Shown here one piece after another: positions 10,519-21,429 of a stretch of DNA of 64,000 bases. The position numbers and the translations under genes are program-made. The stretch covers positions 27,816,001 through 27,880,000 of the forward strand of contig CM065388.1 in NCBI GenBank assembly GCA_033060915.1, written 5' to 3'. The notes under the pieces are model-generated. The model made no database searches, was not told the origin of the DNA, and saw only the letters and a program-made list of their open reading frames with translations. The stretch comes from Euryodendron excelsum. Lineage: Eukaryota > Streptophyta > Magnoliopsida > Ericales > Pentaphylacaceae. Numbering within the stretch: position 1 is the first letter of the stretch; the number at the start of each line of letters is the position of its first letter.

Positions 10519-13500
10519 CAGAGCCTCCTCCAACGTGAAAAGGGTCTGCAAACTTAACCTAAAATCCTATATTTCGATATACAGAGCTCGAGCACCTCCA
10601 AAACCCTAGTTTCCCTAGGTTTTCCAAACCCTAGCCACTCTACACAAACCCTAGCCCCCTATACACTTATACACTTCCCCAAACACTCATACATTAGCCT
10701 TCAACCATCCTTTGGAGACTTGAAGAGCTGCCATCTAAAGCTTGAAGACAATCCTGGAAGGTTGAAGAAGAAGATCAAGACGAAGATCGAAGACCGAAGA
10801 CAGCACGGCGCGCAAAATAAACAAGATACAAGGTAGGCTCCCTATTTAAATTTCCGCACTTCCCCCCTCTCTCTTCTCTCTCCAACCCACTTGGGTTTTC
10901 TCTATTTTAATCCCCCATCTCTTTCCCGCCCTTTCTTTGCATGCTTGAAACAAGGGGATTTCCGGTCCATGTGTAGGATTGGGCTATTGGAGAGTCACCG
11001 TGTCGGGGGCTTTCTCCTAGTCCAACCAAATACCATGTGAGTCCGGCCCCCTTGATTATGTGGTGAAGCCTTAGCCTTGTATGTTCACGACCCCAAAATT
11101 GCATTGTGCATATCATTGTCTTGCATCTTCCAAAAACCGTTTTCAAACTCGTTTTCAAAGCTTGCATTAAACTTGTTTTCAAAATTGCATCAAAATCTTC
11201 TTTTTCAAAACATGTTTTCAAAATCACAATCCTAGGGTGATTCTAGCTTTTCCATGGCTAGGATTGCTTTAGGAAAGTGTTACATTTAAAGTGACCAACA
11301 TGGTCCATATTTTCAACCCTTGTTGTTTTCAAAACCGCTTTCCTAAAGTGGTTCTAGCCCTCTTATGGTTAGAACCACTTTAGGAAAGTGAGACGTTTTT
11401 ATACCTTCTAAAAACTCTCTCCTCAAAAATCTATTCCTGAAAATCTCTTTTTCAACACACTTTCCTAAAGCTCTCCTCTTCAAAATTGTTTTCAAAAACT
11501 CCTTCCCAAAATTTATTTTTCAAAACTCCCTTTTTCAATTCCTTTCTAAAATCCTCTCCCCAAAATCCACTTTCTAAAAACGTTCCCCAAAAATCTTTTC
11601 AAAAACTCTTTTTAACAATCTTCTACCAAAACCCTTCCTAGAAAAACTCTCTCCAAAAATCTTTCTAAAAAACTCTCTTTCCAAAATATCTCTTCTAGAA
11701 ACTCCCCTATAGAATTTCCCTTCTAAAAAACTCTCTTTCCAAAAACTCCTCTTTAGGGTTTTCTTCCAAAACCTTCATTTCCAAAAACGCATTTTCTAAA
11801 AATCCCTTTTCCTTAGAGCCCAAGTCAAGCCTTAGAACCCACAATTAGGAAACCCTAATTTTCTTTCCAAAAACATGATTTTCAAACTTTGCCCCAAACT
11901 TAGGGTTTCCAAAACCTCCCTTTCCAAATCCTTGACAAATCAAATCTTCCCTTTAGGAAACCAAATCCAATCTTCCCCTTTTAGGAAACTAGATCCAATT
12001 CTCCATTTTTGGAAACAAAATCAAACCTTCCCTTTTAGAAACTAAATCCAATCCTTTCCTAATCCAACTTTTTCTTAATTCAAATCCTTCCTAAACTTCC
12101 ACTTTCCTAAGCCTTAAGTTTCCAAAACTTGAACATAAAATCTTACCTAAATTTTAAAACTCAAAATCTAAATCTTTCCTAATTCAACTCTCTCCTAATT
12201 TCCTACCCTTCCAAGCCATGAGTTTCCTAAAACTTCCAAATCTTTCTTTAAACATTAAGCTTTCAAATTTTTCCCAATTCAACCCTTTCCTAATTCAACC
12301 CCCTTTCCAAATCTTAACCTTCCAAATCCAAGTTTTCAAATCTTTCCTAAATTCAAACCTTTCCTAATCTTAAGATTTTCTAAAACTCTAAAACTTTCTA
12401 AATCCTAAACTTTCTAAATTTCGAATCTTTTCAAATCCAAAATTTCCTAAATTTAAAACTTTCTTAAGTTAAATCTTTCTAAACTTCCAAACTTTCCAAA
12501 TTCTAAACTTTCCAAAGCTTCAACATCTTTCCAAATCTAAAACTTTTCTAAGCTCAAAACTTTCTTAATTCAAACATTTCCTAAATTGAAAACTTCCCTT
12601 TTTCAAATCTTCCCTATTTCAAAACTTTCCAATTTTCAAAACTTCCCTATTTCAAAACTTTCCAATTTTCAAAACTTCCCTATTTCAAAACTTTCCTATT
12701 TTCAAAACTTTCCTAAGTTGAAGCTTTCTTAAATTCTAAACTTTCCTATTTTAAAACTTTCCAAAAATGAAACTTTTTTAATTCAAAACTTTCCTAACTC
12801 TAAACTTTCCTAAACCAAAGTTTTCCTAAGTTGAAACTTTCCTAAAATGACACTTCCCTAATTCGAACCTTTCCTAATCTGAACTTTTCCTAAATTCAAT
12901 CCAATCTTTCCAAATCTTTCCAAGTCAAATCCAATCTTTCTTAATCTCAAGTCCTTTCTAAATTCTCTCTTTCCTAAGTCTAGGTTTCCTAAAACCAAAT
13001 TTTCCAAAGTCAAGTCTTTTCAAATCTTCAAATCAAAATTCAATATTTTCAATTCCAAAATTTCAAATTCCAATTTTCAATCCTCTATTCAATCTCTCAA
13101 TCTTCCAATTCAATTCAATCTGCCTCTTCGCATCGACTCTTCTATTTTCAATCGGACTCTTGTCCAAACTACGACTGACCTGATTCCCCCAAAGGGATAC
13201 GTAGGCAACCTTCATGGGTGCGGTCACAACATTTTTCAAACTTTCAATTCCACCCTCATGGGTGCGGTTTCCAAAATCTTTTCAAATCTCAAATTCCAAT
13301 CTCTTTTCAAAATTTATATTTTCAAATTTCTACTTTCAATTTTCAAACTTTTCAATTTCAATTCCATCTCTTCAAATTTATTTTCAAATCAAATCAATTT
13401 TAAATCAATCTCTTTTCAAATATGTTTTTCAATTCTCATTCCTTACACTTGCATACCATGCATCATGTTAGTTTTCAAGCATCATTTTTCAAAGTGGATA

Positions 13501-13991
13501 AGATTGACCAATAGTTAGTTGAAGACTCTCATAGATGAATCTAGGGTAGATTGACATGTAGGTACTGAAAGGGCGGGGTAGGTTGATAGCTTAGTGCGTC
13601 TTCCCTACACGTAACCAACCTCCGAACCTAGATCACTGTTTTCAAAGACCAAAAAGGAGTTATTTTTCAAAAAGGGCTAAATGTTTTCCAAAAGGTTGCC
13701 AAACAACCTGTTTTCTTAAAAACCCTCTCTTGAGGAGATATTTGCAAATCATTTTTCAAAAACCCTAAGTGTAGTCTTCAAATTATTCTTAGTTTTTAGG
13801 TGACCTAACTCACCTTAATCAAGTTAGGTGGCGACTCCGAATCTTTTTCAAAAGCCCTTTATTTCAAATCAATTTTTCAATTCAAACCTAGTCGCACTCA
13901 TTCTTCTAGGAGGGTGAGTTCTAACGAGAGAGTACAACATTTTTTCCACTTATGTGAGTATTCCTCGAGTGCGAAAAATCTGGGTGCGACA

Positions 13992-14650
13992 CAGCGTTTT
14001 GCCAGACAGAGTGCCAGTTTAAGAGGTATCAGCAGTCAACCTTGGACTTCCCCAGTGGAGTAGCGTTTCGCCAGACGAAGTGCCGGTTTAAGATGTATCA
14101 GCAGTCAACCTTGGACTTCCCCAGTGGAGCAGCGTTTCGCCAGACAGAGTGTTGGTTCAAGAGGTATCAGTAGTCAACCTTGGACTTCCCCAGTGGAGCA
14201 GCGTTTTACCAGACGGAGTGCCGGTTCAAGATGTATCAGCAGTCAACCTTGGACTTCCCCATTGGAGCAGCGTTTTGCTAGACGGAGTGTCGGTTCAAGA
14301 TGTATCAGCAGTCAATCTTGGACTTCCCCAGTGGAGCAGCGTTTCGCTAGACGGAGTGCTGGTTCAAGATGTATCAGCAGTCAACCTTGGACTTCCCTAG
14401 TGGAGCAGCGTTTCACCAGATCAAGAGGTATCAGCAGTCAACCTTGGATGTCCCCAGAGGAGCAACGTTTCGCCAGACGGAGTGCCAGTTTAAGAAGTAT
14501 CAAAAATCAGTCTTCGACTTCCCTAGAGGAGCAGTGTTTCGCCAGACGAAGTGCTAGTTCAAGATGCGTCAATTCCCCCCAGAGGAGCATTGTTCTGCCA
14601 GATGGAGCACCAGTTCAAGGAGCATTAATTCCCCAGAGGAGTGTCATTTT
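13992..14650 (+). repeat. 69-bp minisatellite in the element's 3' region
   Basis: CTTGGAC starts at 14041, 14110 and 14179, a strict 69-base period that continues with increasing divergence to about 14650 (roughly nine units, one shortened near 14415). Since 69 is 23 codons, one frame is open from 14124 to 14660 and would give a 23-residue repeat of the type SQPWTSPVEQRFARRSAGS. It lies just before the polypurine tract, where Tat/Ogre elements normally have no gene. All three frames show repeating peptides. I therefore treat it as non-coding, though a repeat protein is not excluded. Confidence 0.88.
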
Positions 14651-14785
14651 TACCAAATAAAATACCAACCATCGACTAGCTACTCGAGGTAACCGTTCTT
14701 TGAATTTCTATTATTTTCAAGTCCCTCCGATCGCCTCGCGGTCAACATAGGGCTCTTACTTTATCATTTTCTATCTTTGATAAGC

Positions 14786-14808
14786 AAAGACAGAAAAAGA
14801 GGGGCAGC
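14786..14808 (+). promoter_or_regulatory. Polypurine tract (plus-strand primer)
   Basis: An AAAGACAGAAAAAGAGGGGC-type purine run lies directly before the LTR start TGTAAGCACCCC at 14809. This is the expected place and composition for the PPT of a Ty3/gypsy element, and it marks 14809 as a true 3' LTR rather than a solo LTR. A matching run sits on the minus strand at 21133-21160. Confidence 0.8.
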
Positions 14809-17800
14809 TGTAAGCACCCCATTTTTGCCCGCTCGGCAATCTCCGAGCTGACCAAGCTCACTTTCACACATCACATGCATATTTAGACTCTAAGCCTGCT
14901 TTTTTAACTTGAATTTAGTCCACTAGTCGCTTCTACGGGCCCACTTGAAGCTAAATGACCATTTTGTCCCTGGGCATTCGAACTCTCTAGGAACCACACC
15001 GACTCTGGGTATCAAACTAGTAACCTTCTGAGATTACTTCTTATGGTATTCTCAACCTTCCTCTACCTTTCCGGATCATTCTGACTGAGTTCCGGCAAAC
15101 CCGATGCAAAATGACCGTTTTGCCCCTGGTGGCCCGGTCTCCTTTTCTGACCATACCAGCTCTGGGTATCAAACCGGTAACTTCCCTAGAATATTTTTTA
15201 TAGTGTTCTAAACCTTTTTTTACCTTTCCGGATCATTCCGAGTCAGTTCCGGCAAACCCGATACAAAATGACCGTTTTGCCCCTAGTGGGCCGGTCTCCT
15301 TTTCTAACCACACCGGCTCTAGGAACCAAGCCGGCAACCTTTGGGAACGTTCTGAATAATGTTTCCAAATTTTGAGTCTTCTTCCAGGACAGTCTGAGTC
15401 CGTCCTGACAACTTCCCGATCGGATTGACCGTTTTGCCCCTAAAGGCCCGGTCAACCCTTCTGACTCATCTTATCCTCATTATCAAGTTAAATACCTCCG
15501 GGACACTATTTTAAGTGTTCCTACTCTTTTCCAGCCTTCCGGGTCATTTCCGGTCTTCCAAACTCCTTCCCGGACTTTCCAAAGTTACTCCTAGTGAAGT
15601 CAGGCTAAAAATTGCATGGTAGTCACTAGTACAGGCACCCAAATCTAGTCAAAGATATGTTGCTTGCCGACCTTAAACATTTCCTAAATGGCTGGCGCCA
15701 CTAGTAGTGGTGCCAAGCAAAAAAATGGCCTGGCGCTAGTGTAAATTTTGGCCTGGCGCGACTGTAACAGGCGCCAGTGTTGTCCAACCTCAATAAATAC
15801 AGAGTCTCTTCCAACGTGAAAGAGATCCGTCAACTCAGTCTAAAAATCATATAATTCGATATACAGAGTTCAAACAATCCCTAAACCCTAGCTTCTCTAG
15901 GTTTTCCAAACCCTAGCCACCATACACTAAACCCTAGCCTCCTATACACTCATACACACCCCCATACACTCATACACTAACCTTCAACCCTCCTTCGAAA
16001 ACTTGAAGAGTTGCAATCTGAAGTTTGAAGCTTGAAGACAACTCTTGAAGATTGAAGATGAAAATCAAGATGAAGATTGAAGACCGAAGAAAGCAAGGCG
16101 CGCAAAATAAACAAGATACAAGGTAGGTTCTCCATTTAAATTTCCGCACCTCCCCCCTCTCTCTTCTCTCTCTTAACCCACTTGGGTTTTCTCTATTTTA
16201 ATCCGCCATCTCTTTCCCCCCCCCCCCCCCCTTTCTTTGCATGCTTGAAACAAAGGGATTCCCGGTCCATGTGTAGGATTGGGCCATTGGAGAGTCACCG
16301 TGTCGAGGGCTTTCTTCTAGTCTAACCAGAAACCATGTGGGTTCGGCCCCCTTGATTATGTGGTGAAGCCTTAGCCTTGTATGTTCACGACCCCAAAATT
16401 GCATTGTGCATATCATGATCTTGCATATTCCAAAAGCCATTTTCAAAATTGTTTTTCAAGTCGTTTTCAAACTTGTTTCTAAAATTGCATTTTCAAAACG
16501 TGTTTTCAAAATCACAATCCTAGGGTGATTCTAGCCTTTTCATGGCTAGGGTTGCTTTAGGAAAGTGTTACATTCAAAGTGACCAATATGGTCCGTATTT
16601 TCAACTCTTGTTGTTTTCAAAACTGCTTTCCTAAAGTGGTTCTAGCCCTCCTATGGTTGGAATTGCTTTAGGAAAGTGAGATGTTTTTACACTTCCTAAA
16701 AACTCTATTTTCAAAAATCTCTTCCTAAAAATCTCTTTTTCAACATACTTTCCTAAAACTCTCCTCTTCAAAGTTGTCTTCAAAAACTCCCTTCAAAATC
16801 TATTATTCAAAACCTCCTTTTTCAACTCCTGTCCAAAACGCACTCTTCAGAGTCCACTTTCCACAAACGTTCCCTAGGTCGCTTCCCTAGAAAAACTCTC
16901 TCCAAAATTCTTTCCAAAATCTCCCTTCTAGAAATTCCCCTCTAGGATTTTCCTTCTAAAATCTACGTTTCCAAAAACACACTTTCCAAAAACTCCTCTT
17001 TAAAATCTTTTTCCAAAAACTCTATCTTCAAATTCACATTCCAAAAACTCCTCCCTAGGATTCCCTTCTAGAAAACCTTTGTTTCCAAAAACGCACTTTC
17101 CAAAAATCCTCTCTCTTTAGAGCCCAAGTCAAGCCCTAGAACCCGCAATTAGGAAACCCTAATTTTCTTTTCAAAAACATGATTTTCAAACTTTGCCCCA
17201 GACCTAGGTTTCTAAAACCTCTTGTTTTCACATCCAAACTATACATGTTTCCAAAACCTGTTTTCTACGTCAAAACTATAATTTTCCAAATCTAGGGTTT
17301 CTATAATCTCCCTTTCCAAATCTTGGCCAAATCCTACCTTCCCTTTAGGAAACCAAATCAAATATTCCCGTTTAGGAAACCAAATCTAATCCTCCATTTT
17401 TGGAAACAAAATCAAACCTTTGCTTTTAGAAACCAAATCCAATCCCTTCCTAATCCAAACCTTTCATAATTCAACTCCTTCCTAATTTCTTACCTTCTTA
17501 AACCATAAAGTTTCTTAAACCTAAACTTTAAATCTTTCCTTAAATTTCAAAATTCAAATCTTTCCTAATTCAAACCTTTCCTAATTCTACCCCTTTCCAA
17601 ATCTGAGCTTTCAAATCTTTCCTAAACTCAACCTTTCCTAATCTCAGGATTTTCTAAAATTCAAACTCTAAAACTTTCTAAATTTCAAATATTTTCAAAT
17701 TCGAAGTTTTCCAAATCTAAAACTTTCTAAACTTGAAACTTTCTTATTTTCAACACTTCCTTGTTTTCGAATCTTTCCAAATTTCAAAACTTTCCATATT

Positions 17801-19251
17801 TAAAACTTTCCTAATTCAAAACATTTCTAAATTCAACACTTTCCTATTTCAAAACCTTTCTTAAAACGAAACTTTCCAATTTTCAAAACTTCCCTATTTC
17901 AAAACTTTCCTAATTTCGAAACTTTCCAAAAATGAAACTTTTCTAATTCAAAACTTTCCTAAGTTGAAACCTTCCTAATTCAAAACTTTCCTAAGTTGAA
18001 ACTTTCTTAATTCAAAACTTTCCTAATTTCGAAACTTTCTTAACTTGAAAACTTTCCCTAATTGAAAACTTTCCAAAAATGAAACTTTCCAAATTCGAAA
18101 CTTTCCTAATTCGAATCTTTCCTAATTCCAATTTTTCTCCAATATTCCAAGGCTAATGTTCAAGTCAATTCTTTTTCAAAATCTTTCCAAGTCAAATCCA
18201 ATCCTTCTTTTTGAAGTCCTTAAGTCTAGGTTTCCTAAAACTGAGTTTTCTCAAAGTCAAGTCTTTTCAAATCTTTCAATCAAAGTTCAATCTCTTAATT
18301 TTCTAATCCAATTTCCAATTCAATCTCTTTCTTCCAAATCAATCTCTTCTCAATCGGACTCTTGTCCGAACTACGACTGACCTGATTCCTCCAAAGGGAT
18401 ACGTAGGCAACCCTCATGGGTGTGGTCACAACTCCTTTCAAATTTCAAATTCCTCCACATTTTTCAAATTTTCAATTCCACAACTTCTTTCAAATTTCAA
18501 AACTCCATATTTTTCAAATCTCAAATTCCACAATCTTTTCAAATCTCCAATCTATTTTCAAATTTCCAATTTCAAATTTCTATTTCCAAATCTCTATTTT
18601 TAATTTTTCAAACTTTCCAATTTCAATTCTATCTTTTCAAATCTCTTCTAAAGTCAAATCGAATTCTTCTTTTCAAATCTATTTCCAAATCAATTCTCTT
18701 TTCTTGTACTTGCATATCATGCATCATGTTTTTTTTTAAACATTGTTTTCCAAAGTGGATGGGATTGAACATTAGTTGGTTGAAGACTCTCATAGGTGAA
18801 TCTAGGGTGGATTGACATGTAGATACCGAAAGGGCGGGGTAGGGTGATGGCTTAGTGCGTTTTCCCTACACGTAACCAACCTCCGAACCTAGATCACTGA
18901 TTTCAAAGACCAAAAAGGAGTTATTTTTCTAAAAAGGGCTAAATGTTTTCCAAAGGTTGCCAAACAACCTGTTTTTCTTAAAAACCCTCTCTTGAGGATG
19001 TTTTTCAAAATTGTTTTCCAAAAACCTTAAGTGTAGTCTTTGGATTATTCTTAGTTTTTAGGTGACCTAACTCACCTTAATCAAGTTAGGTGGCGACTCC
19101 AAATCTTTTTCTAAAGCCCTTTATTCAAATCTATTTTCAATTCAAACCCAGTCGTACTCATTCTTCTAGGAGGGTGAGTTCTAACGAGAAAGTACAACAT
19201 TTTTCCCGCTTGTGTGAGTATTCTTCGAGTGCGAAAAATTTGGGTGCGACA
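14809..19251 (+). mobile_element. 3' LTR (4.44 kb) of the left Tat/Ogre-like element
   Basis: Begins TGTAAGCACCCC after a PPT and ends GGGTGCGACA at 19251, followed by unrelated DNA starting CTAAT. It lacks the 81-bp and 37-bp arrays of the solo copies, so it is a shorter variant. The palindrome at 15693-15715 has arms TGGCGCCACTA/TAGTGGTGCCA (one CpG lost). The TATA box has decayed to CAATAAATA near 15791. A 16-base C run at 16216-16231 replaces a run of about six C elsewhere. The rest is low-complexity TTTCCAAA/TTTCCTAA sequence. Confidence 0.88.
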
Positions 19252-19620
19252 CTAATCTCCCTGAAATATTGGATAGAGATGGAGCAAAATTCACTGAAAG
19301 AGGGAACGTTGATTGGACTCCCTTGATGTAAAACTACAGAGAAATTTCGTGTGAGTAAGCAGAAACCGCAAACCAGCCGGCAGAAATTTAAAAACTACCA
19401 CTAAATTAGAGCTAGAAAAGTACATGCCGTGAAAGTTTTCTGAAACTATGCTGTTTTAATAAGTATTTGTGGCACAAAACAATAATCGCTGCAATATTTG
19501 TGACACATTTGAATAAGTGCCGAAATTTTCTGACACTATTCTTATTGTGCCGCAAAAAATGCTTTTTGTGGCACCTTTTTTAAACTGCCACAATACAATT
19601 GTTGAGAAAAGTCATTTTTA
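19252..19620. other. Unclassified segment with repeated TTTGTGGCAC/GTGCCGCAAA motifs
   Basis: No gene. Between 19450 and 19600 a short motif recurs in both orientations: TTTGTGGCAC, TTTGTGACAC, AGTGCCGAAA, TGTGCCGCAAA, TTTGTGGCACC and CTGCCACAA. Clustered short inverted motifs of this kind are seen in the subterminal regions of CACTA and some MULE DNA transposons. I could not find a clear terminal inverted repeat or a partner end, so this is only suggestive. Confidence 0.3.
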
Positions 19621-20640
19621 AATTCAAGGATTTACACCAAACCCTTAATCATCGACAAGCTTCGATCCAAGCTCTCAATCAACAAGTGTACAATGACGCT
19701 ACAATAACTCAATAAGATAACAACAACCTTTTTTCAGGAGTAATAAGTTTATAATTACAATGATTATCACTCTCATAAGTGAATAAATGAAGATTTAAGC
19801 TCAGTGAATCCTTCGAACAGAAGTAAGTGCAGAGCAGTAAGGAATGCTTGGGGCTTTTGGATTCTTGTATTTTAAGATCCTTGTCTCTGTCTCTTAAATG
19901 AGTTTGAACTCATATATATAGTCTTTCATAGGAATTAGCCATTAGAGTTGTTGGAGGTGCATTTAATGTGCAGGTGGCTAAAACAGACAATTTAAAAATT
20001 TGACCATTGGAGTCTTTTTTTTGTCATCAATCGAGATTTTTAGCAATCTCTGCTAGTGTCGCCAATATGGCTTCCTGCTTCTTTTACTACCGCATTCCAT
20101 AAAACATCTTCCATTCACTCTATAAATTAGTCTTTGTGGTGAGAATATGTCTGAGCCTTTCTGGCTTTCCTTGGTAGCTTTCTGAGCCTCTAAACATATT
20201 TAGCCACTAATAGTCTTTTGTCGACCAATCTAATTGGTGTCAGCAATCTTTTTGTGCTAGTGAAGTCTTTTAGTTGGACAGGCCATCAAGTGTCACTAAT
20301 CATCTGCATTGTCGATAATCTTGATAGACTTATCCTTTGAGCTTTCTTCATAATGCTTTGAAGGCAGTGGGTTCAAGTTACAGGATGCTTTAGTGGATTG
20401 ATATCAATATGATGATCAAAGGTCTTCACTGTGGATAAGTTGGCCATGGATGTTGCTAGACATTTGCATATTCACACCTTATCTCTTCTTCTTCAGGTGT
20501 CATCACATTTATGAAAGTGCTGGGACTATTAGTTTTGAATTGTTCTTTCATATATTTCTCATGTACCCTTCACAGTGTCGGCAGTCTTATGAGGTGCTGA
20601 AAATATCTTCCATTTTCTTGACATAGTCCTCCAAAGTTTT
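19621..20640. other. Unclassified intergenic or degraded element DNA
   Basis: About 1 kb of ordinary-complexity sequence without a convincing open frame. It holds TATATATA near 19912-19920 and several scattered motifs TGTCG(A/C)(C/A)AAT and GTCGGCAG-like. It could be a degraded LTR in minus orientation (TATA-like box plus a possible end near 19610), but I do not recognise the family. Confidence 0.3.
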
Positions 20641-20699
20641 ATCCATAATTGTTATAGTTAGATTGCATACTCAAGTTAAAACCATTAGTCCACAATGGC

Positions 20700-21132
20700 T
20701 GGGTTTTGTTATAATCAAAATCACTTATGGAGATCAACCCTTGGGTCAACAATTCCCATAACCAATGTGGTTGACGAGGGTCATCGGGGCGCCCAGGGGT
20801 AAAATTATCATTTTGACTAGGAACCACTGGAATAGGTTTAAATAGCATTTTGAGCATATCGGATTGTTGGCAATAATCTTGGAAGGGCTGGACTTATCGT
20901 TTTGAGAACTTAGGTATTCTCTCAAAAAGCTTGCCAGATTGAATTGGAATGGAATGATGCCTTAAAGGCATTTTGGTCAGTTGCCTTCAAGTGAACTTGA
21001 TGGGCTTGGAAAGTGACCGATTGATTGGACTGAAGTTTGGAATGTTAGTTTGAGTTTGAATGTGTTGTAGCGTTTGAAAGTGGGTCAAGTTGGGTCAGAG
21101 ATTACTAAGCGGGCAAAAATGGGGTACTTACA
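20700..21132 (-). mobile_element. Giant LTR, 5' start fragment
   Basis: Read on the minus strand it starts TGTAAGTACCCCATTTTTGCCCGC at 21132, the LTR start, and carries the next ~430 bases of U3 (blocks like GGCATTTTGGTCAG and AATGATTTTACCCC in complement). It breaks off near 20700. It is preceded on the minus strand by a polypurine run (21133-21160), so it was a 3' LTR. Confidence 0.65.
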
Positions 21133-21160
21133 AATACCCCTCTTTTTTTGTCTTTGCTCG
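21133..21160 (-). promoter_or_regulatory. Polypurine tract, minus strand
   Basis: The minus strand reads GCAAAGACAAAAAAAGAGGGG a few bases before the LTR start, closely like the tract at 14786-14808. The following ~60 bases (to about 21230) match the pre-PPT region at 14700-14780. Confidence 0.7.
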
Positions 21161-21284
21161 TCAAAAATAGAAAACGATAGAGTAAGGGTTCCATGTTCTC
21201 TGTGAGATGATCGTAGGGACCAGAGTTGATGAATTTTGAAAGCTAGAGCTCGAGTTTGAAGTTTGGAGGTTCGGGAGCATTTAA

Positions 21285-21420
21285 AACTGGTTTTGCCAGG
21301 ACAAAGGGGCCAAAACTTGGCCTTTGTTGCCACTAGGAGTGGCACTAGGCATAAAAATGCCTAGAGGCCTCTGCTAGTGGTGCTAGGCCATTCTAGGGGT
21401 TTAAAAACCCCTGGAGCCAT
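21285..21420. repeat. Cluster of hairpin-forming inverted repeats
   Basis: Within about 130 bases there are GGCCAAAACTTGGCC, GCCACTAGGAGTGGC, CTAGGCAT-AAAA-ATGCCTAG and GGGGTTTAAAAACCCC, then a further decayed GTGGTGC. The GCCACTAGGAGTGGC unit resembles the U3 palindromes of the giant LTRs but with a different core. It probably derives from another LTR subfamily fused here to a PPT fragment. Confidence 0.55.
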
Positions 21421-21429
21421 GACTTTTGG

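Larger units (their letters stand above)
8596..13991 (+). mobile_element. Giant solo LTR (5.40 kb), subfamily A, perfect TSD CAGCG
   Basis: It starts TGTAAGCACCC and ends GGGTGCGACA. The flanking pentamers are identical (CAGCG), and the minisatellite reads straight across when the LTR is removed. It contains an 81-bp array (about 8780-9150), a 37-bp array (9184-9410), four copies of a ~190-base unit holding TCTGGGTATCAAACCGGTAA (9480-9960), intact palindromes, the TATA box, the CTTGAAACAAGGGGATT block and about 2 kb of TTTCCTAA/TTTCAAA low-complexity DNA (11400-13100). No internal coding region is present. This is a textbook solo LTR and the longest and best preserved plus-strand copy here. 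Confidence 0.93.

Noticed and set aside
14124..14660. 178-codon repeat protein
   Set aside because: Produced by the 69-bp minisatellite; overlapping frames show the same periodicity. Kept as a finding but not called a gene.
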